In this document: positions 1 to 10,671 of the stretch, piece after piece | Layout: every line of letters begins with the position of its first letter | Position numbering within the stretch: the first letter of the stretch is position 1 | From: Chondrus crispus | Taxonomy: Eukaryota > Rhodophyta > Florideophyceae > Gigartinales > Gigartinaceae | Length of the DNA: 64,000 bases | Reading direction: 5' to 3' | Assembly: GCF_000350225.1 (NCBI RefSeq) | Contig: NW_005178719.1 | Location: 264,175 to 328,174 of the forward strand | Made by a program: the position numbers and the translations under genes | The notes under the pieces: generated by a model | The model's input: only the letters and a program-made list of their open reading frames with translations | The model's database searches: none | Told to the model about the DNA's origin: nothing

Positions 1-1
1 C

Positions 2-190
2 CTCAGGAGATCCGCTGACCGCCGGAACGTGGGCGCAAACGTCTCTAATATTAAAGACAGAAGCTTGCTGTGGCGGGCCGCCGACATGCCAGGCCTGATG
101 GACGACACGACAAAGTCTGACGACGAGGCCAACCCGATACCGCTATGTAAACGCGTCCTCCTCGATGGCCCTCGACTGTGCGTTATGTAG
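2..190 (+). CDS. Partial ORF at window edge, unrecognised
   Basis: Frame 2 is open from the first base to a stop at about 188-190, directly over the start of the LTR-like sequence at 186. About 62 codons are visible, with no start in the window. The product is charged and resembles nothing I know. It could be the end of a gene or of an older element lying upstream. The lack of stops may be chance at this length. Confidence 0.2.
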   Translation, partial: LRRSADRRNVGANVSNIKDRSLLWRAADMPGLMDDTTKSDDEANPIPLCKRVLLDGPRLCVM

Positions 191-1790
191 TGCACTGTAC
201 ACTATGGCGGGACATCTGTCTCTAACCCGCTATATTCGCGCGCACCGCCACCACGTGTAGCATAGGTACAAGTGGCCTCCCCTATCTAGCTGCCAGACCG
301 CGCCAGTGAACACGGGTCGTCCCTTCCTCCCCTATATGGGCTCTACTTGGTCCCCTCGGGGCTACACCCGTTATATTCTAGATATTCTCATTTACAGTAT
401 AATATAGCTTCACCATTACGGCGACGGGGACTATATGGTCAACCCGATCATCAAAGCAAAGCGGCACGAAGCCTCGGGCCTTTTACCTCGGTTTCTGGAT
501 TCTAGGTTGTAGCCTCGACTCGGTACTGGCTCGCCCATACCGACTGAGCTATCTACCTCCCTACAATCCCACCTGCCTTCCCCGCCCGCGTTGATCCTCC
601 CCGGGCGAGACTTACGTTAACTACTGTACGACCCGCTCCCTTAGCGCTGTTTTTCCCTTAATTCTACCTCTTTTATTGCTGACTATCGTGCTACTTTTCT
701 ACCGCGCAAGCCGCGCCCGGACCGTGGTTCCGGTCATCCACAGGATGGTCTCCCGTTATTCCCTTACGCGTCCGAACGCGCGTCGCTCTGCCTACAGCCC
801 GCCACCCGTGGCTGTAGTGCACGTCATTTTGGTCTCCCGGCCTAGAAACAGTCGATACTCTCGTGTCTCCGAGTGTCCTCCTCCCTGAACTACTTTCCCT
901 TTCTATATCTCTCCTCCCTGCAACTTTCCCTCACGCACTGACCGTTACGTGTATTCGCCATGGTGACCAGCTCCGAGTCGTCCCATGACACTCGTCCGAG
1001 AGACGTCCCAGCGCCCGTCGCGGCGTGGATCACGCGGAACCGTCGCGAAGGCCTCCATTAAGCCGAGAGGTTCTCCCTCAACTTAATCGAGGAGAAACTC
1101 AACTCGCAAACCGCCAAGATACGCGAGATGATGGACAGCCTTGTTGCTAGTAAGATCGCCGCTCAGGCAGAGGTACAGTCCCAACAAGGACCTGATCGCC
1201 TCGCTGCGCGAGAAGGCGTGCTCAATCTAGCGTGGCAGAAGGACATCGGTTCCATCGTCGACGAGACGTTCCTTCCTCTACGGGAGGAAGTAAATCGCCT
1301 GACGCAGGAAGTCACCGACCTCCGTCGGCGTAACCTCGCCTTGGAATCGGCCCAAACACGACCCGTCACTAATAGACAAGACGAGTCGACCGCGTCGAAG
1401 CCAAGATCTAACCCGCAGTTACATGCGCTACAACCGTTGGACGAAAATCTACTGTTCGCCGACGTCACCAAATCGGCTCTCACGGCCGCCGGGATGTCGC
1501 TCCCCGATCCCCTGACGATGGAGGGACAACGGGATCCTATCCCGGACGTAGTGGCCGCCCGACGTCCGTCGCCAAGACTGTCCCGCGACAAGAAGGTCAA
1601 GACCGAAGGCCGCCGTCACAAGTCCAGCTACGGAAGCCGACGTGACTCGGAGGAGTTCTCCGGTTACTCAGGGCGGATCCCTGCCCTCAGCTTCAGAGAC
1701 CGACTCCGATTCGGACTCCGAAGCCGAGGCATTCACGGTACCACAACCGACCTTCGGCCGTAAGGGCAATGAATGATTTTGGAATGCCGG
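186..1790 (+). mobile_element. LTR retrotransposon 5' end (LTR-like, leader, gag-like ORF), fossil
   Basis: A GC-rich LTR-like sequence starts with TGTAGTGCACTG at 186. A pyrimidine-rich leader follows, then a gag-like ORF region from about 960 to 1790 that encodes a coiled-coil-rich, Gln/Arg-rich protein with an acidic Ser/Asp/Glu tail. No pol domains follow before the minisatellite at about 2.08 kb, so only the 5' part of the element is present. The LTR-like and leader sequences recur in inverted orientation at 2750-3505. The family is uncertain: the coiled-coil gag without a zinc knuckle would fit a Ty3-like or unclassified LTR element. It is broken (truncated, with one or two further breaks) and looks moderately old. 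The LTR 3' boundary was not resolved. Confidence 0.5.
960..1763 (+). pseudogene. Gag-like coiled-coil ORF of the 5' LTR element
   Basis: This reading frame starts at an ATG behind the pyrimidine-rich leader. It is rich in Gln, Arg, Leu and Glu, with heptad-like spacing around 1250-1370 and a basic Ser/Arg tail. Its placement after an LTR-like sequence and leader is the main reason for calling it gag-like. I recognise no conserved capsid motif or zinc knuckle. It is part of a broken element, not a host gene. Confidence 0.35.
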
Positions 1791-2082
1791 GACACAGCAC
1801 ACCACATATTGACACAACACAGCGCAGCGCGACGCAGGAATTAACAGCTTGGCGAAATGAAGGGAAGGGCAGCTCGCCACCGGGCCGATGCGGAACTGCA
1901 ACGGACTGCGCAGAACACTGCAGCGCAGATACTAAGCGCTAGATGGGGGAAGGGTACCGCATCTTGACGTGGCGCTGCGCCATGCTGGACTTTGCAAGAA
2001 CTGTTGCACGGGTCGGGATGTTGTCGAGAAACCTCATTGCGAAACTAGACCAGCAACTTTCGTGACTTTTCAGAGCATGGTA

Positions 2083-2345
2083 GACTGTTTCGTAATACGA
2101 CTGCCCTCTGGAAAGCGGTTTGGCAGTATGAATGGCCTGTCGTGAACTGCTTCAAAGTAGCAATCCCTAAATGTAAACAGTTTTGCAATGCGAATGCCCA
2201 CCTGTGAACAGTGTTGCAATGTACCTGCTCGCCTGTCAACGTTTTTGCAATACAAATGCCTAAGTTTGAATAGTTTTGCATTTGCCAGAGCACTGTGGAC
2301 TGTCTCGAAATACGGCTGTCCTACTATGATTCTTTTGGCAACTAA
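2083..2345. repeat. 31-bp degenerate minisatellite (about 8 units)
   Basis: Consecutive units of 31 bp (one of 29) share a core close to GTTTTGCAATnCGAATGCC followed by TGTGAACA. Examples begin near 2111, 2142, 2173, 2204 and 2235. Because 31 is not a multiple of 3, the reverse strand gives overlapping open frames with repeating words; those ORFs are by-products of the repeat. The array lies between two inverted LTR-like arms. Confidence 0.75.
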
Positions 2346-2749
2346 ATGAAAACTTCCTGTTATAACAGTATTCATCTGGAGGCAGGTAGTTTCAAAGAGT
2401 AGAACATTATTCAACAGAGTTTTGTATGCCTTCTGCGAAAGCCAATGAGAACTTTCGTTTCTATAAAAGGAACCCCAAAGCATATGTGATCCGCCACAAG
2501 GCCGTCTGGAGAACAACTGTAGCTTTTACTTCCTTAAATCCCTCCAATAAACCGGAATCCATCACATCCATTTTCATTGAACTTTTCGTCCAAGAATATC
2601 AAGTCGTCTAATTGTACTGTCCCAAGGGCATGACTGGCCGCCCAATTGACACGAGAAACTTTGTGTCGATCAGTCAGTACGGGAGCGGGAGAGCGGTTCT
2701 GATCCTTGTGAGTCCCTTTTTTGTTCACCTGGCGTCATACAGTTTGACT

Positions 2750-3505
2750 CGAAACCTGTAAGTCGAGGTTTCGCTTAACGGAAGCGCTACTCTGGAGTTC
2801 TTTAGGCATTTGCAGTTCTGTCCCCTTTCGTACCTCGTCGTGTCGTGCAGTACAGCCACGTGTGCCACGACCGTACGCAGAGCGATGCGATGCGAGTTCG
2901 AACGCATAAGGGATTCGAGAGTCCACCCGGTGGTGACCGACACCGGGGTTCGGGCGCAGCGTGCGCGGTAAAAAGGTAGGGACGGAGTCCGCGATGCAAG
3001 AGAAAAATAAAAGGGTAAGAAAGGGGCAAAGAGGAAATACAGTGCAGTAGCTAACGTAGGCGCTGTAGGGACGTGGAGCGGCACAGTAGATCTCGCACAG
3101 AGGGGACTGCAGCGCGCGGGGAGGGTAATTGGGATTCTAGGGGGTAGATAGCTCGGTCGGTGTGGACGTACCAGTACCGAGTCGAGTCTACTCCCTGGAA
3201 TCCAGGAACGAAGGTAAAAGACCAGACACTTCGTGCCTCTTTACTTTGAGTACCGAGTTGACTATGTAGTCTCCGTCGCGGAATGGCGAATCTAAATATA
3301 GTAATAATTCGAATGTAACTGGGGCAGTCCCGATGAGACCAGGTAGGGCCCTAGTGGCCCCAATCTGGGAGGATGGGTTGACACGTGGCCGCCGTGTCCG
3401 TCGGATAGAGGGAGTGCCACGTGTACCTGTGTTACACGTTGGGAGAGGGAGCGCAATTTAGCGGGGTAAGGACATCTGTCCTGTCATAGTGTACAGTGTA
3501 CTACA
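2750..3505 (-). mobile_element. Second, inverted LTR-like plus leader arm
   Basis: Read on the minus strand from 3505, this begins TGTAGTACACTGTACACTATG. It then tracks the sequence from 186 onward through the LTR-like part and into the leader, down to about 2830 or slightly beyond. By eye the two copies are roughly two-thirds identical, with shared blocks such as CGACTCGGTACTGG and GAGCTATCTACC. It is a related element, or its 5' end, in opposite orientation and truncated toward the minisatellite. It is fossil and moderately old. No target duplication was found. Confidence 0.55.
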
Positions 3506-3960
3506 CGGAGATAACTTTGTTGGCCTATCAGGACTCGTTTAAGTGTCATAAGATACAAGGGTTCTTAAACTTTTGGCGATAACCTTACCCCAGCGATTCA
3601 GACGTCTAGCCATTTCGGTAAGCATTGAAATTATGAAGGCTATATTTATGAGACCAACAAATAGGAACTACCCTTCCCGGAAGGACAGTTTTGAACGTAG
3701 TTTAATTATAAACAATACGCCTGTCGAGAATTAGTGATTCATATTCGTCAACTTGGCACCCCTCTCTTGGTAAAAGACTTTCCGTCAGCCTCTATAATCG
3801 TGTCTACATGACTTGGAAATGTTCCATCCCACTTCGTCCCGCCAAATCCTGCCTTGAAATTCTTAAATGTGCCCCGTTCGCCACCTCTTTTTGTCCCAAT
3901 CTTAAGAGTGTTATTCTTGTGGTTCTCCCCAGCATGCTTCAATCTATGCGAACAAAACTC
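3506..3960. other. Intergenic, no gene seen
   Basis: AT-richer sequence between the inverted LTR arm and a Tc1-like transposase relic. A 99-codon minus-strand ORF at 3748-4047 overlaps the better-supported plus-strand helix-turn-helix reading and is not called. I see no RNA gene or clear terminal repeat. Confidence 0.5.
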
Positions 3961-3979
3961 TAGATCTTGCCACTCGAGC

Positions 3980-4824
3980 GAAGAGACCCCTTGAAATTGT
4001 CGAAGCGCGGCTTGACGCAGTGGACCTGCTTGAAAAGCAGTGGTCATTTCGAAAAGTAGCCAAAATGATTGATCTCCGAAAATATTGCATTGGCCGCATC
4101 AAACAAGAAATTGCGAGCAAAGGTAAAAGGTTTGGTTCCTGCCTTCAAGACCGGAATCTAAAACCCAGTTGCTATACTGTGTTAACCAGAACAGAAACAA
4201 AATGATTGCCAAACGCGTAATATTTGCAGCACATCGCCGATTTGTTATGGAAAATGCGTGGTTCAAGCACTAGATGCCTCCAATTGCGATGGATAGGCGT
4301 CCTGGTTGGAACGTTAACGCGCCAAGCGATGGCGCCGTGCGGTTTTTCCAGGTGCACAATCGCGGTATATTTATTCGGACTACGGAAAGGAGGAAGGGTA
4401 CGGTTAGCGAAGCGTAAGTGGAAAACCACAGTCTTTCCCAAACCTTTCTTAAAGAACTCATCAAAATTAACAAATGATACCCTGCTAATATAGAAGACGA
4501 ACAAATAGTATGGAGCATGGATGAGTCAGCGGTGGAGACGGAGTTGGGAAAAATATCACGTCGTACGCGGAAGCCCGATCCCACCAAGGGGGTCCTTTTC
4601 GGCTGGGTTATCATCAGGAATAAGAAAGCATGTGACCGCTCTTATCGCTGCATCTTTATCCCGGCGCAAGACTCCTTGGTTTTCCTTCGTTCAGGGTACA
4701 TTGATTTTGCAGCACTAATAAAAGCCACCGTGGTATCTAATTGTAGAAATCTGAAAGACGTTAACTTGACGCAGTTGAGAATTCAGGACTGGTTCGGACG
4801 AACGGAGTTATTCAATGTAGTGTG
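3980..4824 (+). pseudogene. Tc1/mariner-like transposase relic
   Basis: The plus strand shows an N-terminal helix-turn-helix of the kind found in Tc1-like transposases: VDLLEKQWSFRKVAKM, then an IGRIKQEIASKGKR stretch near 4090-4130. Further on is a WSMDESAV segment near 4511-4534, which resembles the first catalytic Asp region (xDES) of the DDE domain, followed by a basic Arg/Lys loop and a strand-rich segment. The reading changes frame and has in-frame stops between 4200 and 4500, so it is dead. Family transposases are about 340 aa and the span fits that size. No TA-flanked inverted repeats were recognised. The assignment rests on motif resemblance only. Confidence 0.5.
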
Positions 4825-5020
4825 AAATCGTCAACAGAGAAGCAAAACATCCATTTCTCATCGAACACTTTCATAATTTCCTGAGACAGTTTGTGACATA
4901 GGGGATTGCGGTAAATACGTATTTCAAATATATAACTAATAAAAAATATACCTTTAATTCACTCGACAAAACGTATATTTATCAACGAAGCATACCTCCA
5001 AAAAGGCAAGTCAATTCGTT

Positions 5021-5545
5021 TTACTCTCCGACTATAGGGGCCAAGCCGAACAAAGGTTCACCACTCTCCAGCACGAGCTCTGTTATACTACAGGTTTCAT
5101 GAAGACAGAACGAATTAAGATGTGATCGAAGTCTGAAGGGATGCGAAACAGCATAAAACTTCTTAATCCTCCGATTGACAATTTCGTGCTTTGCTCTAAT
5201 TACACCATAAAATTTGCTTCGACCACTATTCTCAAAAACCGCCGAAGATAAAAAGCGCTCGTCTTCGTAGCCTCCGTCTGTCAAGACATGCTCCTTAATT
5301 CGCAAAAGCTTCTTCAGGACAAGCCTAAAAATCTTGACATCAGAATAGATTCCACATGGGAAGGGCCCAAACCAAGAAATTATTCGTCCAGTAGTTATAC
5401 AAATACCTATTTAATAACGAACACCTGGTCCGGGAAACTTGAGTCAGTACCACTTGGGACTAAAAGGAGAAGGCTCCTCAATTCGGCAATCGGTACCATC
5501 TATTGAAACATAAAACGTGTCGCTTTCCCGTGCTGGGAACAAGCG
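5021..5545 (-). pseudogene. DDE_Tnp_4/PIF-like transposase fragment
   Basis: Read on the minus strand, the segment runs VSIDGTDCRIEEPSPF (near 5500), then a glycine-rich strand and an FGPFPCG-type turn, then LTDGGYED, and finally IRAKHEIVNRRIKKF and SGEPLFGL toward 5021. This order (Asp in DGTDC, Asp in TDGGY, then a conserved helix with HEIVNRR) matches the second half of plant/algal DDE_Tnp_4 transposases. At least one frame change is needed near 5290-5305, so it is inactive. A relation of the minus-strand ORF at 6021-6305 to the same relic is possible but not shown. Confidence 0.5.
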
Positions 5546-5898
5546 ATTATGGGAGGTAATCTAGATTGCAGAATGTTAGAGAATGTTTACAAGTTTCAAT
5601 GAAGTAAAGAGAATGTTGCCTTACCACGTGTATGTCCACAAGGAGTTTAATGAAGATCCAGGAGCATTTTCAGAATGTCTTCTCATCAGCCAATGCAGTG
5701 CCACAGTTAATTTGCTCACTAGCATTTCACTTCGAAAGAACTAGTTCGCGAAGCAGGTGGACTGAGAGAGATTTGTAGGGTTTACTCTCCCGGATGTGTG
5801 GCCAGAGCTTCGCGCAGACTTCTGGTGAGGTGCCAAAAAGTGACCTGTACCTTCGATTGAAAGACGAAACGTTGAAGCCGGCTGCCCGTTTGAGAAGT

Positions 5899-5941
5899 CT
5901 CATGCCCTACTCCTTGAAAACTTCAGGAACTAGGGCATGAG
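5899..5941. repeat. Hairpin, 10-bp perfect arms
   Basis: CTCATGCCCT at 5899-5908 is the exact reverse complement of AGGGCATGAG at 5932-5941, with a 23-nt loop. It lies in gene-poor transposon-derived sequence. Function unknown. Confidence 0.5.
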
Positions 5942-5945
5942 TCGT

Positions 5946-6890
5946 AGCGTTAAAGCTGTACCGGAGGTTAGTTACTATGATAAAACAGGCGGAATGGGTT
6001 AGCACGTGAGCGTTGCTCTCTCATATATGGTCAGTAGCACTCTGGAGGTCTTCTTTAAGCCGTACAAAACGAACAGCTGTAGGTGCACCACCGTCGAGAA
6101 TGGTCTTCGATACCACTCTTTGCCCTGCAATTTTCCCGCCAAAGCCAACGTGTATGGAAGAAGGCACACTGAACAAAATATAGTTCCTTAATATTTTGTT
6201 CGAGTCTTTTAGCGCCAACGTTAAATTATTAACCCGTGTTTTTCTGGTACTGCAAAAGACTTGTATAGTTTGACAGCCATAGTTATAAAAGAATTCCGTT
6301 TTCATCGTTGAAGGTGGCGACCCTTTGTTCGCAACACCGCATTGTATAGTTGGAGGGCAACATTAAGTAAATTATGGCCTATCCTTAAGTATTCGCCCTA
6401 ACATTTAGGCGAATATTCGCAAAATCGCGAATATTCGCCCCTTTCAAGTGGAGATCTCACCACCATTTAGTAAAACGGTTTCAAAACTTTTATGTCATTT
6501 TATGCATCTTTCAAAAGGCTGTCGAGAGATGCAGCACGTACTGAAATTTCGTATGCATGAAGAGAATATTAGCCTTCCTAAGTTATAAAAATATATGATT
6601 CACACAAAAAGAGAATCTCCTTGCGAATCATTCGAGTTTTTTGAATCCATTAAAATAATTAGCCAAGAGGAAGCGCAGACATATTTCGAGGTGTAAATTC
6701 GCAAATGCCCCGACACGTATACACTGGTATTGGACACAGAAGTGAAATTATGCAGACAGTTTCCCGGCCAGGTGTGCCATTGTGACACCACCTTGTGCGA
6801 GAAAACTGCAGGGAGGTCAAATGCACCACTGTTCTTCTCGCCTTATAAAGCTTGTAACATGTGAGTAGTCTCCTATGAAATGAGCTGCAA
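5946..6890. other. Gene-poor AT-rich stretch with a palindromic motif
   Basis: Only short ORFs are present. Near 6405-6442 the palindrome GCGAATATTCGC occurs twice in direct orientation, 6 bp apart, with a partial third copy just upstream (ATTCGCC...GGCGAATATTCGC). This may be the end of a small inverted-repeat transposon, but no partner end was found. Confidence 0.4.
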
Positions 6891-6933
6891 GGCACCAAAC
6901 AAACACAACAATTTCCCTTTCCTTCTCAAGCAT

Positions 6934-7074
6934 CATGCCTCCAGCACCACGCCTGAAGAATAACTACAGCGCCGTCAGGCTCCTGCGTGCAAAGCCTGAG
7001 ATGAAGGAATTCACTGAGAGGGAGTACCTGAAAACGCTTTTGGCATCCGAGCCGAAATTTCAAGCCTATTCTTA
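6934..7074 (+). CDS. Short ORF after pyrimidine-rich leader, unrecognised
   Basis: An ATG at 6934 follows a CCCTTTCCTTCTC pyrimidine tract. The 46-codon reading (starting MPPAPRLKNNYSAVRLLR) is basic and helical-looking and ends at a stop near 7074. It could be the N-terminus of the decayed transposase gene whose later parts lie at 7.3-8.7 kb, but that link is a guess. Confidence 0.25.
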
Positions 7075-7239
7075 AGCCATCTTTTGCACCCGCTATAATG
7101 TTATGCGGAAGGAGCACTGCGACGATGACGGTTTGTTTTGTGTTCATGTTTTATGTTCCTTCCAGATATGTTTCGAACATATGTGTTTTCTGTAGAACTA
7201 ATATCGTGCATGGCGTGAAGCAGTGGTAGCGGAAGATGG

Positions 7240-7290
7240 GATGTCGTTGAATAGGACGAGTTCTCGAAACTCGTCCTACTCAACGACGTC
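7240..7290. repeat. Long near-perfect hairpin (about 23-bp stem)
   Basis: GATGTCGTTGAATAGGACG.. at 7240 pairs with ..CGTCCTACTCAACGACGTC ending at 7290, with two mismatches and a loop of about 4 nt around CTCG. It could be a cruciform, a transcript hairpin or a transposon-internal end. Nothing in the flanks decides between these. Confidence 0.6.
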
Positions 7291-7313
7291 TGACAGGTGA
7301 GGATGATGACAAC

Positions 7314-7891
7314 GTGGCAAAGAAATCGCGTTTTGATGACACTTTGGACGATGAAAGCGAAATTGACGAAGAGCGGGGGAGCGGTGATAGCGGGTCGGAA
7401 CTGGTTATGGAAGATCACGTTTTTAAAGCCCTTTACTTACTGTCCTCGTGGTGGAGCTTAGTACGACTACACGCCAACTTACTGTGGCTATTAGCTTACA
7501 TTGGGGTGTGGGACCGGGAGATTGAACAGTCCACGTTTCCAATGGCAGCGATTTTTATGAGGTGCAAGTGCACTGGCCTATAGAGTTTTCGGATGTTTAC
7601 CTCCATCACCAAAAGTGGTGGAATAGAAACAGTGCAGATAGATTAGAGTCCTACCACCCGAAAATACTCGGATTTGAAAGTGCGTTGAAGTCGCTCCACC
7701 CTACATGCAGCAGATCTGCGAAGTCTAGGGCTCACATTCCCCTGGCGTTCACTCTTCACACTGAGGAAGCGAGTCATAGTAGGATTAAGATTAAGAGACG
7801 TCCCACAAGGCTGCTTTACGTGGACTTGAAGGCTACAGTGGAACAATATGCTGTTACGGATGACAATGATGCGTTCGAGGCTATGGAGTAG
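7314..7891 (+). pseudogene. Two overlapping unrecognised ORFs
   Basis: The ORF at 7314-7583 begins with an acidic stretch (FDDTLDDESEIDEE) and continues with a Trp/Leu-rich part. The ORF at 7562-7891 is in another frame and carries WPIEFSDVYLHHQKWWNRN and a basic tail. They probably derive from one decayed gene. I do not recognise a family. The position just before a pogo-type C-terminus suggests transposon origin, but no catalytic motif is visible. Confidence 0.25.
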
Positions 7892-8029
7892 CCGGTAAAG
7901 CATCAATAAATCTTTGTCTACGTCATTGCGCACAGTAGTATATACGTGTTTCACGACCTGTAAACCCTTATTTCCCGCCCGCCCAGGAAAGAATCATCCT
8001 CTTAACATTACATAAGATAGCTCGCGAGG

Positions 8030-8727
8030 TGGACATTGGTGGCGGGGTCTGTGCAAATAGTCAGTATTGAAGTGTTTCAGGAGCCGGAAAATACGTCTCA
8101 TTTCCTCAGACTTATGAACAGACAATCAACAAGCGTTTTAGGCAGACAATACGGAAAGGGAGGGATTATCTGTGCAGGTAGTCCTAGAAGATTCCAAAAC
8201 CGAAAGCCGTGTAGTTCAAACTAATGTGTGATATCGTTGGCCATAGTATGATATCAACATATTACATATGTCGTTCCTTTCAAGACACCGGATTGTATCC
8301 TTTCAATCTTGGTTTCTCGAAACGCTTTCGAAACGAGGACGGAGAAAACCAAAACAAAGCGCTCAAGATAAAACGTAAGCTAAGAGAATGTGGCCCTGCG
8401 TGCAGTTTGCGCGGTGTGAAAAGCCGAAAGGCAGACGGTGAGACTTACGAGGAGTTGGTCGAAATTATCCACAAGGAGCGGAAAACACGAGCGACACAGA
8501 GAATACAGTTTGTATTGCAGTCCGCGAGGGCTGCAAGCAGTATTCTGCTCGACGTAGGGAAACCAAACGAGATGAATACTGCTGGTTGTGTATCAAACAG
8601 AACTGCGCCGGATTGGGGTGCTCCTGGGGTCTATTTGACGGTTGAAGAGCTTATGACATCTCGAAAAGACAAAGAAAGGGCCAAGGAACAGAAGAGAAAG
8701 CTAACAAAATGTGAGAAGATATACTAA
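8030..8727 (+). pseudogene. Pogo/Tigger-like transposase C-terminal part
   Basis: The open part at 8224-8727 contains SFQDTGLYPFN, a close match to the F+xTGIxPFN motif at the end of the DDE_1 (pogo/Tigger/Fot1) domain. A long, lysine- and arginine-rich helical tail follows, with blocks such as KDKERAKEQKRKLTK. Upstream, at about 8080-8170, a decayed frame reads SFPQTYEQTINKRFRQ, compatible with the region before that motif. No DDE core is recognisable between 7.3 and 8.0 kb, so this is a 3' fragment of a DNA transposon. Confidence 0.5.
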
Positions 8728-8959
8728 CGTGCCCGTGCTGTAGCTTTGTAGGAAGAAAATGGAAACTCGCGGTTGACGAGAGGCTCCGCAGGAGAACGCA
8801 AAAGTGAGCAGAGAGAGGTATCACTTCTGTACTTCTTGCGCTGGGAAATAGGAAGCACAAGAGATAACAAAAAATTGTTGCAATATGCGACTGCAGCCGG
8901 AGACATAATCGCAGAAGTTATCAACAATGTCACAAATCGCGCAAAAAGATCTGTGTAGT

Positions 8960-9365
8960 ATAAATTCATTTTGTATGATTTCACTCTTTGGAATCTGATA
9001 GTTTCATACACAAAATATGTCATTCACCACTTGCGTACAGTAGTAAGGGACATCAAAATAAAACTAGGGCACCATCAAGCTTGATTGGGGCCCCATTGTC
9101 CGTGCCCAACGTGTGGCATGCACTTGCTATTCTACTAACCGCAGATTTGTCTAAAATTGACCCTCTCAGAAGAGTGGTACGTGGTGGCTCAAAGCAGAGC
9201 ATTCTGAAGCATTTATGACATCTTGGTACTGTTACAGCATGTTCAGGGAGACACACGCACTAGTCGTGTACTGTAGAACGCTCGTCAGTCTCTGGTACAA
9301 CATTTTGCTCAAAACCGCTATACTTATGGAATGGACATTAGGCTCACAGCATTTTCATTTGCCTC
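8960..9365. other. Intergenic, no gene seen
   Basis: Sequence between the pogo relic and the next LTR-like start. Short ORFs on both strands only. No repeats or RNA genes recognised. Confidence 0.45.
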
Positions 9366-10009
9366 TGATAAGTAGCACAAACACCCCATTGGCGAGGGGG
9401 TGTATGCACAGTCCCTGTAGAGACCCCCGAACGGCGGGAAGACGAGTACCTTCACCAGCCACGGAACCGGGCACGGCCCCGGTAGCGGTGTGGTAGAGCA
9501 TGTGGGTGTAGGAGGCTCGCACCCACGAGTGTATTGATGCCTCGAAACCACAGCGTAGTGCAATACCCGTCTCGGGTAGGGGGGTGAAAGGAAGTGAGAA
9601 AAGGAAAAAATTTGGATACTGTGGTCCGGGCTGGAGGACACACGTGTGCAACGATGCGCACGATTATTTTAATTATTTAATTCTATTTACAAACTAGATC
9701 TAGAATCTAGAGCCGGGAGCTACTGTACTCGCCCCGGCAGGGCTATATAGCATAGTCCAGTTACCAACCCAAGTGAGTAAAGGTAACCCGAGTTGCCAGA
9801 GTTGAATTTCGCCTTGGTCGAAGTCCGTCTTTCCCAAGAAGCTCCCTTTTACCACAGATTACGTTATCCTTTGCGCTCGGAGGTTCCCTTTCCTTTTCCT
9901 TTATTTCACCTATCCATTTCTATTTCTATCTCTATTTCTATTCCCTTACCTTGTGTTGGTTCCACGGTGCCTGATTGCAATCCGCATTGTGACGACTGGA
10001 GTCCTCGGG

Positions 10010-10335
10010 CTCTTGTGTTGGTTCTTTTGTTTGTTGTTGGTGCCATCGGCTTTGGTTGCGACCGGACCGGTGTAGGTGTCTTGGCCATCGGGCGACACGT
10101 GGGTGTAGCGCTGCTACTTGTTTACGTCCCCCGACGGAGGCTGTTGCGGCGACGTCTCCCTCGAAGGTCCTGTTGTGTATACAGGACAGTGTTGGTTCCA
10201 TCGGATACCGGTTGGGACCGTTCCGGTGTCGGTACCTTGCCATCGGGCAGTACGGAGGTGTAGCGCTGCTACGTGTTTGCTAATTCCCGTCGGGCTGCGT
10301 TGCGACGCCCCCGTCGAAGACCTTATCAAGGGTAT
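10010..10335 (+). repeat. Diverged tandem duplication, about 160-170 bp units
   Basis: Two units share GTTGGTnCCATCGG, CCGGTGTnGGTnnCTTG, GCCATCGGGC and GGTGTAGCGCTGCTACnTGTTT, plus a following block with CCGnCGGnGGCTG and CCCnCGAAG. The units are GC-rich and lie between the outer LTR-like piece and the copia insertion. The 156-codon ORF over them is low-complexity and is not called. Confidence 0.6.
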
Positions 10336-10483
10336 AAGGTGTACCAGGCGCTCAACGAGCATTGGCTTTACGACCCATCGGGCCCGGCTTCTTAATCACC
10401 GCCCCGAACTCGCCGAGCAGCTGCATGTACAAGACTCTACCACCATTCATCCCGGGCCGGGCATCTTCCTTTTGCCCCCCTAT

Positions 10484-10611
10484 TGTCGAGGTACTAATAC
10501 TGTAATAGCGAGGCAATGTGCTTACAATACGTGCTTTGGTAATTAAGTAGTATTAAGAGCCAACCAGCGACGACGGCGATCGATTGAATAAACTCATCGT
10601 AGAACTTCACA
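10484..10611 (+). repeat. copia-1 5' LTR
   Basis: 128 bp, from TGTCGAGGTACT to AGAACTTCACA. It matches the 3' LTR at 16202-16329 except at about five positions. The leading CCTAT is the target duplication. Confidence 0.92.
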
Positions 10612-10671
10612 TGAGCTAAGTCGGCTGGTGCAGCCAACACTCTCTCCCTCCTCAAGCTCTCGATCACCAAG

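Noticed and set aside
2083-2345. CRISPR-like array
   Set aside because: Units are contiguous with no unique spacers of constant length, and the context is eukaryotic.
2045-2516. Minus-strand ORFs with repeating words, considered as a repeat protein
   Set aside because: The 31-bp period cycles through all three frames, so the repeat is at DNA level and not a protein repeat.
9793-10263. 156-codon ORF upstream of copia-1
   Set aside because: It is made of a diverged tandem duplication and a TCTATT microsatellite-like tract. Low-complexity translation, no domain.
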